From DASQFQ01 sp963811595 (GTDB lineage Bacteria; Actinomycetota; Thermoleophilia; Solirubrobacterales; Solirubrobacteraceae): 64,000 nt of DNA. Location of the stretch: NCBI GenBank assembly GCA_963811595.1, contig CAWERW010000006.1, forward strand, positions 118,984 to 182,983. The letters run 5' to 3'. The translations under genes and the position numbers were made by a program. Below, piece after piece: positions 25,042-33,803 of the stretch (the stretch's first letter is position 1; each line of letters begins with the position of its first letter). The notes beneath the pieces are model-generated. The model ran no database searches, was not told the origin of the DNA, and saw only the letters and a list, made by a program, of their open reading frames with translations.

Positions 25042-26369
25042 GCGCCGGCCTTCGAACCCGCGGCGATCTTGCGCAGGTCGAGCGCCTTGTCGAGCGTCTC
25101 CTCGTCGACGCCGTGCTCGCGCGCGACCTCGCGCAGCGTGCCGCCGCTCTCCGCCGCCGCCTTGACGATCTCCGCCGCCTTGTCGTAGCCGATGAACGGG
25201 TTGAGCGCCGTCGCCACCGCGAGCGTGCCCTCGGCCGACTTGCGCAGGCCGTCCTCGTTGGGCTCGATGCCGTCGACGCACTTCTCGGCCAGCAGCGCCG
25301 AGGCGTTCGCGAGCAGCTCGAGCGACTGCAGCAGGTTGCGCGCGATCAGCGGGATGCGGACGTTGAGCTCGAACTGGCCCTGCATGCCGCCGACCGTGAT
25401 CGCGGTGTCGTTGCCGATCACCTGCGCGGCGACCTGGAGCACGACCTCGGGCATCACCGGGTTGACCTTGCCGGGCATGATCGACGAGCCCTTCTGCAGC
25501 TCGGGCAGGTAGATCTCGCCGATGCCGACGCGCGGGCCGGAGCCCATCAGGGCGAGGTCGTTGGCGATCTTGGTCAGCGAGACCGCGATCACCTTCAGCG
25601 CGCCGGACAGCTCCACCAGCGCGTCGCGGTTCGCCTGCGCCTCGAACGGGTCCTCGGGCGGGTTGATCTCCAGGCCCGTGTCGGCCGTCAGCTTCTCGCG
25701 CACCTTGGCGGCGAAGTCGGCGTGCGTGTTGAGCCCGGTGCCGGTGGCGGTGCCGCCGAGCGGGATCTGCGCGACCTGCGGGAGCGCGTTGCGAACGCGC
25801 TTGGCGCCGAGCCGGATCTGCGCCGCGTAGCCGCCGAACTCCTGCCCGAGCGTGACCGGCACCGCGTCCATCAGGTGCGTGCGGCCGGACTTGACGAGGT
25901 CGGCGAACGCGTCGGCCTTGGCCTGCAGCGAGGCCTCGAGCTGCTCCAGCGCCGGCAGCAGGCGGTCGGTCGCGACGCCGAGCGCGGCGAGGTGCACGGC
26001 GCTCGGGAAGACGTCGTTGGAGGACTGCCCCATGTTCACGTGGTCGTTGGGGTGCGCGCCCTCGCCGGCGAGGTTGGCGATGACCTCGTTGGCGTTCATG
26101 TTCGACGAGGTGCCCGAGCCGGTCTGGAAGACGTCGATCGGGAACTGGTCGTCGTGCTTGCCCTCGGCGATCTCGTCGGCCGCCTCGGCGATCCGCTTCG
26201 CGAGGTCGGCGTCGAGCAGGCCGAGGTCGGCGTTGGCGCGCGCGGCGGCGCCCTTGATGCGGCCGAGCCAGCGCACGACGTGGACGGGGACGCGCTCGCC
26301 GGAGACGGGGAAGTTGTCGACGGCCTTGGTGGTCTCGCCGCCCCACAGTTGAGTGTCTTGCACGGTCAT
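25038..26369 (-). CDS. fumC: Class II fumarate hydratase
   Basis: A 443-residue iron-independent fumarase that interconverts fumarate and malate in the TCA cycle. The superfamily signature GSSIMPGKVNP, the region GSGTSSNMNANEVIA and NMGQSSNDVFPSAVH are all present. SGRTHLMDAVPVTLGQEFGG is near residue 185. Length is normal. The ATG at 26369 overlaps the stop of an HxlR regulator and the gene overlaps a small membrane protein downstream, so transcription is likely from the regulator's promoter. A class II fumarase is preferred over aspartase because of the fumarase-type signature context. Confidence 0.95.
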   Translation of the reverse strand: MTVQDTQLWGGETTKAVDNFPVSGERVPVHVVRWLGRIKGAAARANADLGLLDADLAKRIAEAADEIAEGKHDDQFPIDVFQTGSGTSSNMNANEVIANLAGEGAHPNDHVNMGQSSNDVFPSAVHLAALGVATDRLLPALEQLEASLQAKADAFADLVKSGRTHLMDAVPVTLGQEFGGYAAQIRLGAKRVRNALPQVAQIPLGGTATGTGLNTHADFAAKVREKLTADTGLEINPPEDPFEAQANRDALVELSGALKVIAVSLTKIANDLALMGSGPRVGIGEIYLPELQKGSSIMPGKVNPVMPEVVLQVAAQVIGNDTAITVGGMQGQFELNVRIPLIARNLLQSLELLANASALLAEKCVDGIEPNEDGLRKSAEGTLAVATALNPFIGYDKAAEIVKAAAESGGTLREVAREHGVDEETLDKALDLRKIAAGSKAGA

Positions 26370-26827
26370 AGGTGCGGAACGGTAGCGGCGTGCGCGCCGG
26401 GCCCTGGCTCCGGGGTCACCTTGCGCGGGTCGAGCGGCTCGCGGCAGTGGCTGCAGACCATCGTCGGCTCCGCGTGGTGGCCGCACTCCTGGTGGCGCAG
26501 CAGCAGCGGCGGCCCGGCGTCGCCGGCCAGGTACTCGTCGCCCCAGCGCATGATCGAGACGATCGCCGGATAGAGGTCGCGGCCCATCGCGGTGAGCTTG
26601 TACTCGTAGCGCTCGGGCTCCTCCTGGTAGCGGATCTTCTCGAGGATCCCGGCGCGCGTCAGCGTCTGCAGGCGCGCCGACAGGATGTTGCGCGCGATCC
26701 CGAGGTTGCGCTGCAGCTCGGTGAAGCGGCGGACGCCGAAGAAGGCCTCGCGCACGATGAGGAACGTCCAGCGCTCGCCGAGGACCTCCATCGCGCGGCC
26801 GATCGAACAGGGCTCGTGCTGCACCAT
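26366..26827 (-). CDS. HxlR-family winged-helix transcriptional regulator
   Basis: A 153-residue DNA-binding protein. CSIGRAMEVLGERWTFLIVR and the following FTELQRNLGIARNILSARL form the MarR/HxlR winged helix (residues about 7-95). The C-terminus has a potential zinc site with CGHH and CSHC spacings near residues 115-133. This occurs in other HxlR proteins, so it is not unique. It is the first gene of an overlapping operon with fumC, and is divergent from the M19 peptidase with 14 bp between the start codons, so it may regulate both. Confidence 0.88.
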   Translation of the reverse strand: MVQHEPCSIGRAMEVLGERWTFLIVREAFFGVRRFTELQRNLGIARNILSARLQTLTRAGILEKIRYQEEPERYEYKLTAMGRDLYPAIVSIMRWGDEYLAGDAGPPLLLRHQECGHHAEPTMVCSHCREPLDPRKVTPEPGPGAHAATVPHL

Positions 26828-26841
26828 GTCACCGTATCGCG

Positions 26842-27792
26842 ATGGCCATACCGGTCTTCGACGGTCACAACGACGTGCTGCTCGAGGAGCGCTCGTTCGC
26901 CGACGCGAGCGACGCGGGCCACCTCGACCGCGAGCGCGCCCGCGCGGGCGGGTTCGCCGGCGGCTTCTTCGCGATCTTCGCGCCGCACCCCGTGGACGAG
27001 TACTCCGAGCTGCCGATCGAGCACGAGTACGCCGTCGACCACACGTTCCGCGGCATCCGCAAGCTGCTCGACCTCGAGCGCGCGGGCGCGCTGCGGATCG
27101 CCCGCGAGCCGGAGGACCTCAGGCTCGGCGGCGACGTCGTCGCGGTCATGCACATCGAGGGCGCCGAGGCGGTCGACGCGGAGCTCGCGCTGCTGCCGGC
27201 GCTGCACGCGCTCGGGCTGCGCTCGATCGGGATCACGTGGAGCCGGCCGAACGCGTTCGGCCATGGCGTCGGCGACGAACGGGGCCTCACCGACGCCGGC
27301 CGCGCGCTCGTCCGCGCCTGCGAGGAGCTCGGCATCCTCGTCGACCTCGCGCACCTCAGCGAGCGCGGCTTCTGGGATGTGGCGGAGATGACGCAGCGCC
27401 CGCTGGTCGTCACCCACGCGTGCGCTGCGTCGCTGGTCGAGCATCCGCGCAACCTCACCGACGCCCAGCTCGACGCGGTGCGCGACTCGGGCGGCGTGGT
27501 CGGCATCTGCTTCCACCGCGAGCACGCCGGCCCGCGACGCGAGGACATCGCGCGCCACATCGACTACGTCGCGGCACAGATCGGGCCGGAGCACGTCGCG
27601 CTCGGCTCGGACTTCGACGGCGCCCAGTTGCCGGACGGCATCCGCGGCGCGCAGGACCTCCCGCTGGTGCTCGACGACCTCGGGTGGGAGGACCGCGAGC
27701 TGCGGCTCGTCGCGCACGAGAACCTCCTGCGCGTGCTGCGTCAGGTGCAGAACGCCGCGAGCTCGCGCGCCATACCGACCGGGTCGTCGTAG
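26842..27792 (+). CDS. Membrane dipeptidase family (M19, renal-dipeptidase-like)
   Basis: A 316-residue amidohydrolase-fold metallopeptidase. The first metal site VFDGHNDVL is at residues 5-13, the bridging Glu in MHIEGAEAV near 106, and further His ligands in VDLAHLSERGFW and VVTHACAAS. The closing block VALGSDFDGAQLPDG is also family-typical. It hydrolyses dipeptides, often with a D-residue at the C-terminal side. No signal peptide is evident, so it is probably cytoplasmic. The 3' end overlaps a convergent hydrolase gene by 52 bp. Confidence 0.9.
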   Translation: MAIPVFDGHNDVLLEERSFADASDAGHLDRERARAGGFAGGFFAIFAPHPVDEYSELPIEHEYAVDHTFRGIRKLLDLERAGALRIAREPEDLRLGGDVVAVMHIEGAEAVDAELALLPALHALGLRSIGITWSRPNAFGHGVGDERGLTDAGRALVRACEELGILVDLAHLSERGFWDVAEMTQRPLVVTHACAASLVEHPRNLTDAQLDAVRDSGGVVGICFHREHAGPRREDIARHIDYVAAQIGPEHVALGSDFDGAQLPDGIRGAQDLPLVLDDLGWEDRELRLVAHENLLRVLRQVQNAASSRAIPTGSS

Positions 27793-28580
27793 GCCATCAG
27801 GAAGCCGGTGCCCGGCAGCACCCGCAGCTGCGCGTCGGGCAGCAGGCCGAGCGCCTCCTCCGCGATCGCCAGCGGGTGCAGGCGGTCCTCGTCGGCCCAC
27901 AGGATCAGCGTCGGGACGTCGATCAGGCCGTAGGCGTCGAGCAGGTCTGACTGCGCGCCGGTGGGCCAGCGCCGCGCCGCGCGGGCCCACGCGCGGGCGC
28001 GCGTGGCGTCGCCGCCCACGTCCGCGAACGCGTGGCGCACGAGGTCGCGCGCCGCCGGGTTGCCGCGCGCGGTCAGGCTCTCTCCCGCCTGCGGGCGGAA
28101 CGCAAGGCGCGCCGCGTGCGAGACCACGCGATCGAGTCCCGGCACGGCGCCGGCGCGCGCCGCGCCGAGCACGATCCGCTCGAGCCGCTGCCGGCTCGGG
28201 CGGCGGTGCAGCGAGCTCGGCAGCAGCACGAGCCGGCCGGGCGTGAGCTGCCGGGTCTGCACGGCGCGCAGCAGGATCATCGCGCCGACGTCGTGGCCGC
28301 CGACGAGCGGCCGCGGCCCGCAGACCTCGCGGCAGAAGCCGGCGATCACCTCCGCCATCCAGTCCGGCGAGTACGGGTGGCGCGGGCGGTCCTCGGAGTC
28401 GCCGTGCAGCGGCAGGTCGGGCAGCACGAGCCGGAAGCGGTCCGACAGCTCCTCGACGAGCGGCTCGAACTCGCGGTGGGTCAGCAGCGCCGAGTGCAGC
28501 AGCGCGAGCGCCGGCCCGGTGCCCGCCTCGCGGTAGGCGACGCGCGCGCCGTCGGGATGGTGGTAGAGGCGGAGCTTCAT
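27741..28580 (-). CDS. Alpha/beta hydrolase with Asp nucleophile and missing catalytic His
   Basis: A 279-residue alpha/beta-hydrolase-fold protein. The nucleophile elbow reads GGHDVGA, placing Asp97 where epoxide hydrolases and haloalkane dehalogenases have theirs. The oxyanion region is LLHSALLTHREFEP. A helical cap spans about 115-200 and the acid region is LILWADEDRLHPL. Where the family has GCGH near the C-terminus this protein has GTGFLMAYDDP, so the catalytic His is replaced by Phe260. It may be inactive, use a different His, or have a binding role. Confidence 0.8.
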   Translation of the reverse strand: MKLRLYHHPDGARVAYREAGTGPALALLHSALLTHREFEPLVEELSDRFRLVLPDLPLHGDSEDRPRHPYSPDWMAEVIAGFCREVCGPRPLVGGHDVGAMILLRAVQTRQLTPGRLVLLPSSLHRRPSRQRLERIVLGAARAGAVPGLDRVVSHAARLAFRPQAGESLTARGNPAARDLVRHAFADVGGDATRARAWARAARRWPTGAQSDLLDAYGLIDVPTLILWADEDRLHPLAIAEEALGLLPDAQLRVLPGTGFLMAYDDPVGMARELAAFCT

Positions 28581-28593
28581 AGGGTGGAGGCTC

Positions 28594-29892
28594 GTGCTGC
28601 GCTCACCCTACGACCGGGAGATCTTCAAGCTCGCCGTGCCCGCGCTCGGCGCGCTCGCCGCCGAGCCGCTGTACGTGCTCGTCGACACCGCGATCGTCGG
28701 GCACCTCGGCACGACCGAGCTCGCGGCGCTCGCGATCGCGGCCACCGTGCTGACCTCCGCCTTCACGGTCTTCAACTTCCTCACCTACGGGACGACCGCG
28801 CGCGTCTCGCGCCTGCACGGCGCCGGGCAGGAGGAGGAGGCGGGCGCGCTGGGCGCGCAGGCGCTGTGGCTCGGGCTCGCCATCGGCATCGTGCTGGCGG
28901 CGCTCACGATCGCCTTCGCGCGGCCGGTCGCGCAGCTCATGGGCGCCGAGGGCGAGATCCTCGACGGCGCCGTCCTGTACCTGCGGATCGCCGCCGCGGG
29001 CGCGCCGTTCTTCATGCTCGCCGCCGCCGGCCAGGGCTACCTGCGCGGGATGTCGGACCTGCGCACGCCGCTGCTGATCCTCGTCGTCGCGCACGCCGTC
29101 AACGTCGTGCTCGAGCTGCTGTTCGTCTACGGCTTCGGCTGGGGCCTCGCCGGCTCCGCGTGGGGCACGGTGATCGCCCAGGCCGGGATGGGCGCCGCGT
29201 TCGTGTGGGTGCAGGCGCGCGCCTCGGGTTGGGAGCCGCCGCGGCTCGACCGCATCCGCTCGCTGATGAAGATCGGCGGCGAGATCGCGGTCCGCACGAG
29301 CGCGCTGCTGGCGTCGTTCCTCGTCGCCTCGGCGGTGCTCGCGCGCGTCGGCGCGCCGTCGCTGGGCGCGCACCAGATCGCGTTCCAGCTCTTCATCTTC
29401 CTCGCGCTCGTGCTCGACGCGATCGCGATCGCCGGGCAGGTGATGGTCGGGCGGATGCTGGGGGCGAGCGACCCCGACGGCGCGCGCGCCGCGGCGGTGC
29501 GGATGATCGGCTGGTCGGTGGTGGCGGGCACCGCCTTCGGGCTCGTGCTGCTCGCGCTCACGAACGTGCTGCCGCACGCCTTCACGCCCGACGACGCGGT
29601 GATCGAGCGCGCCCACGCGGTGTGGCCCCTGTTCGCGGCGCTGATGCCGGCGGCGGGCGCCGTGTTCGCGCTCGACGGCATCCTCATCGGCGCCTCCGAC
29701 ACCCGCTACCTGATGTGGAGCATGCTCGCCGCGTCCGCCGTCTACGTGCCGCTCGCGCTGCTCGCGCTCCGCGAGGACTGGGGGATCCAGGGCGTGTGGG
29801 CCGGCCTGTGGGCGCTGTTCGCGGTCCGCCTGCTCACGCTCGGCGTGCGCTTCGCCGGGCGGCGCTGGGCGCTCACCGGCGCCCCGGCGTAG
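28594..29892 (+). CDS. MATE-family multidrug efflux transporter (DinF-like)
   Basis: A 432-residue integral membrane protein with 12 predicted helices arranged as two six-helix halves, the MATE pattern. LAVPALGALAAEPLYVLVDT is the conserved first helix (residues 12-31). The second half starts near AVRTSALLASFLVASAVL. MATE proteins export drugs and metabolites using Na+ or H+ gradients. The GTG start at 28594 is the only candidate before helix 1 and lies 13 bp from the divergent hydrolase start. Confidence 0.92.
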   Translation: MLRSPYDREIFKLAVPALGALAAEPLYVLVDTAIVGHLGTTELAALAIAATVLTSAFTVFNFLTYGTTARVSRLHGAGQEEEAGALGAQALWLGLAIGIVLAALTIAFARPVAQLMGAEGEILDGAVLYLRIAAAGAPFFMLAAAGQGYLRGMSDLRTPLLILVVAHAVNVVLELLFVYGFGWGLAGSAWGTVIAQAGMGAAFVWVQARASGWEPPRLDRIRSLMKIGGEIAVRTSALLASFLVASAVLARVGAPSLGAHQIAFQLFIFLALVLDAIAIAGQVMVGRMLGASDPDGARAAAVRMIGWSVVAGTAFGLVLLALTNVLPHAFTPDDAVIERAHAVWPLFAALMPAAGAVFALDGILIGASDTRYLMWSMLAASAVYVPLALLALREDWGIQGVWAGLWALFAVRLLTLGVRFAGRRWALTGAPA

Positions 29893-29907
29893 TACCTTCG
29901 CCCCGCC

Positions 29908-30303
29908 ATGCGCCGGATCGCCTGCCTCCTGATCTGCCTCGCCGTGCTCGCCCCGGCGGCGCCCGCGCTCGCGCAGCAGGACCCGTTCGGCCCGCTGCCG
30001 CAGACCGCGCCGACCCCGGCGCCCACCCCGGAGACCGACGACGGCGGCAGCCTGCTCGGCGAGGACGTCGGCCGCACGACGCTCTACATCATCGCCGGCG
30101 CGCTGCTCGTCTCGTTCGTGGCGATCGGCTGGTTCATCTCCCGCGACGCCCGCCGCACGCTGCCCCGGCACGCGGTCAGCGACGAGGCGGTGCGCCGCCG
30201 CTCCGACCCGAAGGCGCGCCACCGCCGCGAGCGCGAGAAGGAGCGCGCCCGCAAGAAGACGAAGGCCCAGCGCCAGGCGCGCAAGGCCCACCGCAAACGC
30301 TGA
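29908..30303 (+). CDS. Signal-anchored membrane protein with basic tail
   Basis: A 131-residue protein. Residues 1-22 are a signal peptide; a Pro/Thr-rich stretch and a second hydrophobic segment (LYIIAGALLVSFVAIGWFI, about 59-77) follow. The last 50 residues are strongly basic (many Arg/Lys), predicted cytoplasmic. No named family. It follows the MATE gene by 15 bp and converges on ppk2. Confidence 0.6.
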   Translation: MRRIACLLICLAVLAPAAPALAQQDPFGPLPQTAPTPAPTPETDDGGSLLGEDVGRTTLYIIAGALLVSFVAIGWFISRDARRTLPRHAVSDEAVRRRSDPKARHRREREKERARKKTKAQRQARKAHRKR

Positions 30304-30304
30304 T

Positions 30305-31033
30305 CTAGAGCGCCGCCTCGATGCGGTCGCAGACGGTCTCGACGACCTTCACGCGCGCCCAGCGCTTGGAGTCGCCCTCGACGAGGTGCCACGGCGCGAT
30401 CTCGGTGCTCGTGCGCTCGACCATCGCCTCGATCGCGGCGGTGTACGCCCGGCGCTTCTTGCGGTTGCGCCAGTCCTCGTCGGTCAGCTTCCACGACTTC
30501 AGCGGGTCGTCGCGGCGCGCCTCGAAGCGCTCGAGCTGCTCCTTGCTCGACACGTGCAGCCAGAACTTGATCAGCACCATGCCCTCGGCGGCGAGCGTGG
30601 CCTCGAACTCGTTGATCTCGTCGTAGGCGCGCGTCCACTGCGCCTTGGTGGCGAACTTCTCGACGCGCTCGACGAGCACGCGGCCGTACCACGAGCGGTC
30701 GAACACGGCCATCCCGCCCCAGCCCGGCAGCGGCGGCCAGAAGCGCCACAGGAAGTGGTGGCGCTTCTCGTCGTAGGTCGGCGCCGCGAACTGCACGACG
30801 CGCACGTGGCGCGGGTCCATCGGGGTGACGAGGCGCTTGATCGCGCCGCCCTTGCCGCTCGCGTCCCAGCCCTCGAAGATCACGCACACCGGTGGCCCGA
30901 GCTCGCCGCCGCCGGTCTGGCCGCCGAGCTGCAGACGCAGCCGCAGCAGCCGTGTCTGGGCGGCTTCGAGCCGCTCAGCCTCCTCGGCCTTGGACAGTTT
31001 CAGTGAGAGATCCAGCTCGTCGAGGCGCCCCAT
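30305..31033 (-). CDS. ppk2: Polyphosphate kinase 2 family protein
   Basis: A 242-residue single-domain PPK2 that moves phosphate between polyphosphate and nucleotides. Walker A is FEGWDASGKGGAIKRL near residue 53, Walker B is FDRSWYGRVLVERVEKF near residue 110, and the lid region includes WRNRKKRRAYTAAIEAMVER. Whether it acts on NDPs, NMPs or both cannot be settled by eye. It is divergent from the MFS permease with 74 bp between. Confidence 0.92.
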   Translation of the reverse strand: MGRLDELDLSLKLSKAEEAERLEAAQTRLLRLRLQLGGQTGGGELGPPVCVIFEGWDASGKGGAIKRLVTPMDPRHVRVVQFAAPTYDEKRHHFLWRFWPPLPGWGGMAVFDRSWYGRVLVERVEKFATKAQWTRAYDEINEFEATLAAEGMVLIKFWLHVSSKEQLERFEARRDDPLKSWKLTDEDWRNRKKRRAYTAAIEAMVERTSTEIAPWHLVEGDSKRWARVKVVETVCDRIEAAL

Positions 31034-31107
31034 TTGTGTCGATTCGTATCAAGTCGCGTCGGGTAGGCCTCGATACGCCAACTTTCTCACTGGGAGGCGA
31101 GAGATCC

Positions 31108-32499
31108 ATGGCATCCGTCGAAAGACTCGACGCCGCACGGCCTGGGGACGAGGAGAAGCGAAACCTCCGCAAGGTCGTCGCCGCAAGCTTCATCGGGACC
31201 ACGATCGAGTGGTACGACTTCTTCCTCTACGGCACGGCGGCGGCGCTCGTCTTCAACGAGCTGTTCTTCCCCAACGTCGACCCGGTCATCGGCACGCTGT
31301 CCGCCTTCGCGACGTTCGCGGTCGGCTTCGCCGCGCGTCCGCTCGGCGGCATCGTGTTCGGCCACTTCGGGGACCGCATCGGCCGCAAGTCGATGCTGAT
31401 CCTGTCGCTGCTGATCATGGGCGTCGCGACGTTCCTGATCGGGTGCCTGCCGACGCACGCGTCGATCGGCCTCGCTGCGCCGATCCTGCTGGTCGTCCTG
31501 CGCTTCGCGCAGGGCATCGGCGTCGGCGGCGAGTGGGGCGGCGCCGTGCTGATGGCCGTCGAGCACGCGCCGAAGGGCAAGCGCGGGTTCTTCGGCTCGT
31601 GGCCGCAGATGGGCGTGCCCGCCGGTCTGCTGCTCTCCACGGTGGCGTTCACGTTGATGCAGAACCTGACCACCGAGGCGCAGTTCTTGGCCTGGGGCTG
31701 GCGGATCCCGTTCCTGATCTCGATCGTGCTGGTCGCGGTCGGCCTCTTCATCCGCCTGGCGGTTCTCGAGTCGCCGGCCTTCAAGGAGGTCAAGGACTCG
31801 GGGACGGCGGTCGACAAGCCGATCGTCGACCTCGTCAAGGAGCACAAGCGCGACGTCCTGACCGCGATGGGCATGCGCATCGCCGAGAACGGCACGTTCT
31901 ACATCCTCACCGTGTTCGTGCTGGCCTACGGCGAGGAGACGCTCAAGCTCGAGAAGAACACGATGCTGACCGGCGTGATCATCGCCGCGGCGATCGGGCT
32001 GTTCACGATCCCCTTCTTCGGCTGGTTGTCGGACCGTGTCGGTCGGCGCCGGGTCTACATGGCGGGGGCGCTGTTCTCGCTCGCGTTCGCGTACCCGTTC
32101 TTCATGCTCGTGGACACGAAGGAGCCCGCGCTGATCTGGCTGGCGATCGTGCTCGGCGTCAACGTCGGGCACGACCTGATGTACGGCCCGCAGGCGGCGT
32201 ACTTCTCCGAGCTGTTCGGGACCCGGGTGCGCTACACCGGCGCTTCGGTCGGATACCAGCTGGCATCCGTGTTCGCGGGTGGCTTCGCCCCGCTGATCGC
32301 GGTCGCGCTGCTGGCCGCCGGCGGTGGCGACCCCGCGCTGGTCGCCCTCTACATGGCGGCGATGGCGCTGATCACCGTGATCGCGACCTACTTCGCGCGC
32401 GAGACCTATCTCCAGGATCTCGGCGAGAGCAGGCGCGAGCCGACGGGCCGGTTCGTGCGCAAGGAGGCCGCCGACCGGGAGCCCGCGGAGGTCAGGTGA
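31108..32499 (+). CDS. MFS metabolite:H+ symporter (ShiA/ProP-like)
   Basis: A 463-residue permease with 12 hydrophobic segments. It has the subfamily start ASFIGTTIEWYDFFLYGTAA (residues about 27-46), the loop motif GHFGDRIGRKSM between helices 2 and 3, and the sequence RFAQGIGVGGEWGGAVLM. This branch imports dicarboxylates, shikimate, alpha-ketoglutarate or betaines with protons. GGAGG at 31093-31097 precedes ATG 31108. The stop overlaps the GTG of the transhydrogenase-like gene (GTGA), suggesting that the permease brings in a hydroxyacid or oxoacid used by that enzyme. Confidence 0.9.
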   Translation: MASVERLDAARPGDEEKRNLRKVVAASFIGTTIEWYDFFLYGTAAALVFNELFFPNVDPVIGTLSAFATFAVGFAARPLGGIVFGHFGDRIGRKSMLILSLLIMGVATFLIGCLPTHASIGLAAPILLVVLRFAQGIGVGGEWGGAVLMAVEHAPKGKRGFFGSWPQMGVPAGLLLSTVAFTLMQNLTTEAQFLAWGWRIPFLISIVLVAVGLFIRLAVLESPAFKEVKDSGTAVDKPIVDLVKEHKRDVLTAMGMRIAENGTFYILTVFVLAYGEETLKLEKNTMLTGVIIAAAIGLFTIPFFGWLSDRVGRRRVYMAGALFSLAFAYPFFMLVDTKEPALIWLAIVLGVNVGHDLMYGPQAAYFSELFGTRVRYTGASVGYQLASVFAGGFAPLIAVALLAAGGGDPALVALYMAAMALITVIATYFARETYLQDLGESRREPTGRFVRKEAADREPAEVR

Positions 32500-33803
32500 G
32501 CAACGAGACGGTCTTCACCCTCGAGGCGACGCCGATCAAGTTCGGGCCCGGCTCCTCGGCCGACGCGGGCTGGGAGCTCGAGCGCCTCGGCGCCTCGAGG
32601 GTGATGGTGGTGACCGATCCCGGCATCGTGCGCGCCGGGATCACCGAGCGCGTGGTGGAGGCGATCGAGGCGGCGGGCATCGAGGCCGTCGTCTTCGACC
32701 GCGCGCGCGTCGAGCCGACGGCGGAGTCGCTGCAGGAGGCGGCCGACTTCGCGGTCGACGGCGACTTCGACGGCTTCGTCGGGGTCGGCGGCGGGTCGAG
32801 CCTCGACACGGCGAAGGTCGCCGACCTGGTGGCCACCCACCCGGCGCCGATCATGGACTACGTCAACCCGCCGGTCGGCGGGGGTAAGAAGCCGCCGGGG
32901 CCGCTGAAGCCGCTGCTCGCGATCCCGACGACCGCCGGGACGGGGTCGGAGGCGACCACGGTCGCGGTGCTCGACGTCCCCGACCAGCGCACCAAGAGCG
33001 GCATCTCGCACCGCTACCTGCGCCCGCACCAGGGCATCGTCGACCCCGAGCTCACGCGCGGGCTGTCGGCCGAGGTCACCTCGTCGTGCGGGCTCGACGT
33101 CGTCTGCCACGCGGTCGAGTCGTTCGTCTCCAAGCCCTACGACACGCGCGAGCGCCCCGAGTCGCCCGACGACCGGCCGCCCTACCAGGGCGCCAACCCG
33201 GTCTCCGACGTGTGGTCGGCCAAGGCGCTCGAGTACGGCGGCCGCTACCTGCGCCGCGCGGTCGAGGACGCCGACGACCTCGAGGCGCGCGGCCACATGA
33301 TGCTCGCCGCCAGCCTGGCCGGCATCGGCTTCGGCTCGGCGGGCGTGCACATCCCGCACGCCTGCGCGTATCCGATCGCGTCGCTGAAGCACGAGTTCCA
33401 GCCCGCGGGCTATCCCGACGACCACCCGTTCGTGCCGCACGGCTGGTCGGTCATCGTCACCGCGCCGGCCGCGTTCCGCTACACGTTCGAGGCCGACCCG
33501 GAGAAGCACCGGCGGGCGGCCGAGCTGATCGCCGGCGAGGCGATCCCGGACGCCGACGAGAACACGCTCCCGCAGGTGCTGACCGACCTGATGCGCGACG
33601 TCGGGGCCCCGAGCGGCGTGCGCGAGCTCGGCTACACCGACGACGACGTCGATGCGCTCGTCGAGGGCGCGATCAAGCAGCAGCGGCTGCTCGTGGTGTC
33701 GCCGCGCGAGCCCTCCGAGGCCGACCTCGCGGAGATCATCCGCGGCTCGATGGAGAACTGGCCGGTCACCGCCGCGGCCGGATCACCAGCGACCGGACGG
33801 TGA
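32496..33803 (+). CDS. Iron-containing alcohol dehydrogenase, hydroxyacid-oxoacid transhydrogenase type
   Basis: A 435-residue group III alcohol dehydrogenase. The nucleotide-site motif GVGGGSSLDTAK is near residue 92. Metal ligands lie in LDVVCHAVESF, HIPHACAYP and FVPHGWSVIV. An insert with NPVSDVWSAKALEYGGRYL and the lead-in LEATPIKFGPG are features of the HOT/ADHFE1 branch. That branch couples 4-hydroxybutyrate oxidation to 2-oxoglutarate reduction, making succinic semialdehyde. Start is GTG 32496, overlapping the permease stop. An ordinary Fe-dependent ADH is the alternative. Confidence 0.85.
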   Translation: MSNETVFTLEATPIKFGPGSSADAGWELERLGASRVMVVTDPGIVRAGITERVVEAIEAAGIEAVVFDRARVEPTAESLQEAADFAVDGDFDGFVGVGGGSSLDTAKVADLVATHPAPIMDYVNPPVGGGKKPPGPLKPLLAIPTTAGTGSEATTVAVLDVPDQRTKSGISHRYLRPHQGIVDPELTRGLSAEVTSSCGLDVVCHAVESFVSKPYDTRERPESPDDRPPYQGANPVSDVWSAKALEYGGRYLRRAVEDADDLEARGHMMLAASLAGIGFGSAGVHIPHACAYPIASLKHEFQPAGYPDDHPFVPHGWSVIVTAPAAFRYTFEADPEKHRRAAELIAGEAIPDADENTLPQVLTDLMRDVGAPSGVRELGYTDDDVDALVEGAIKQQRLLVVSPREPSEADLAEIIRGSMENWPVTAAAGSPATGR

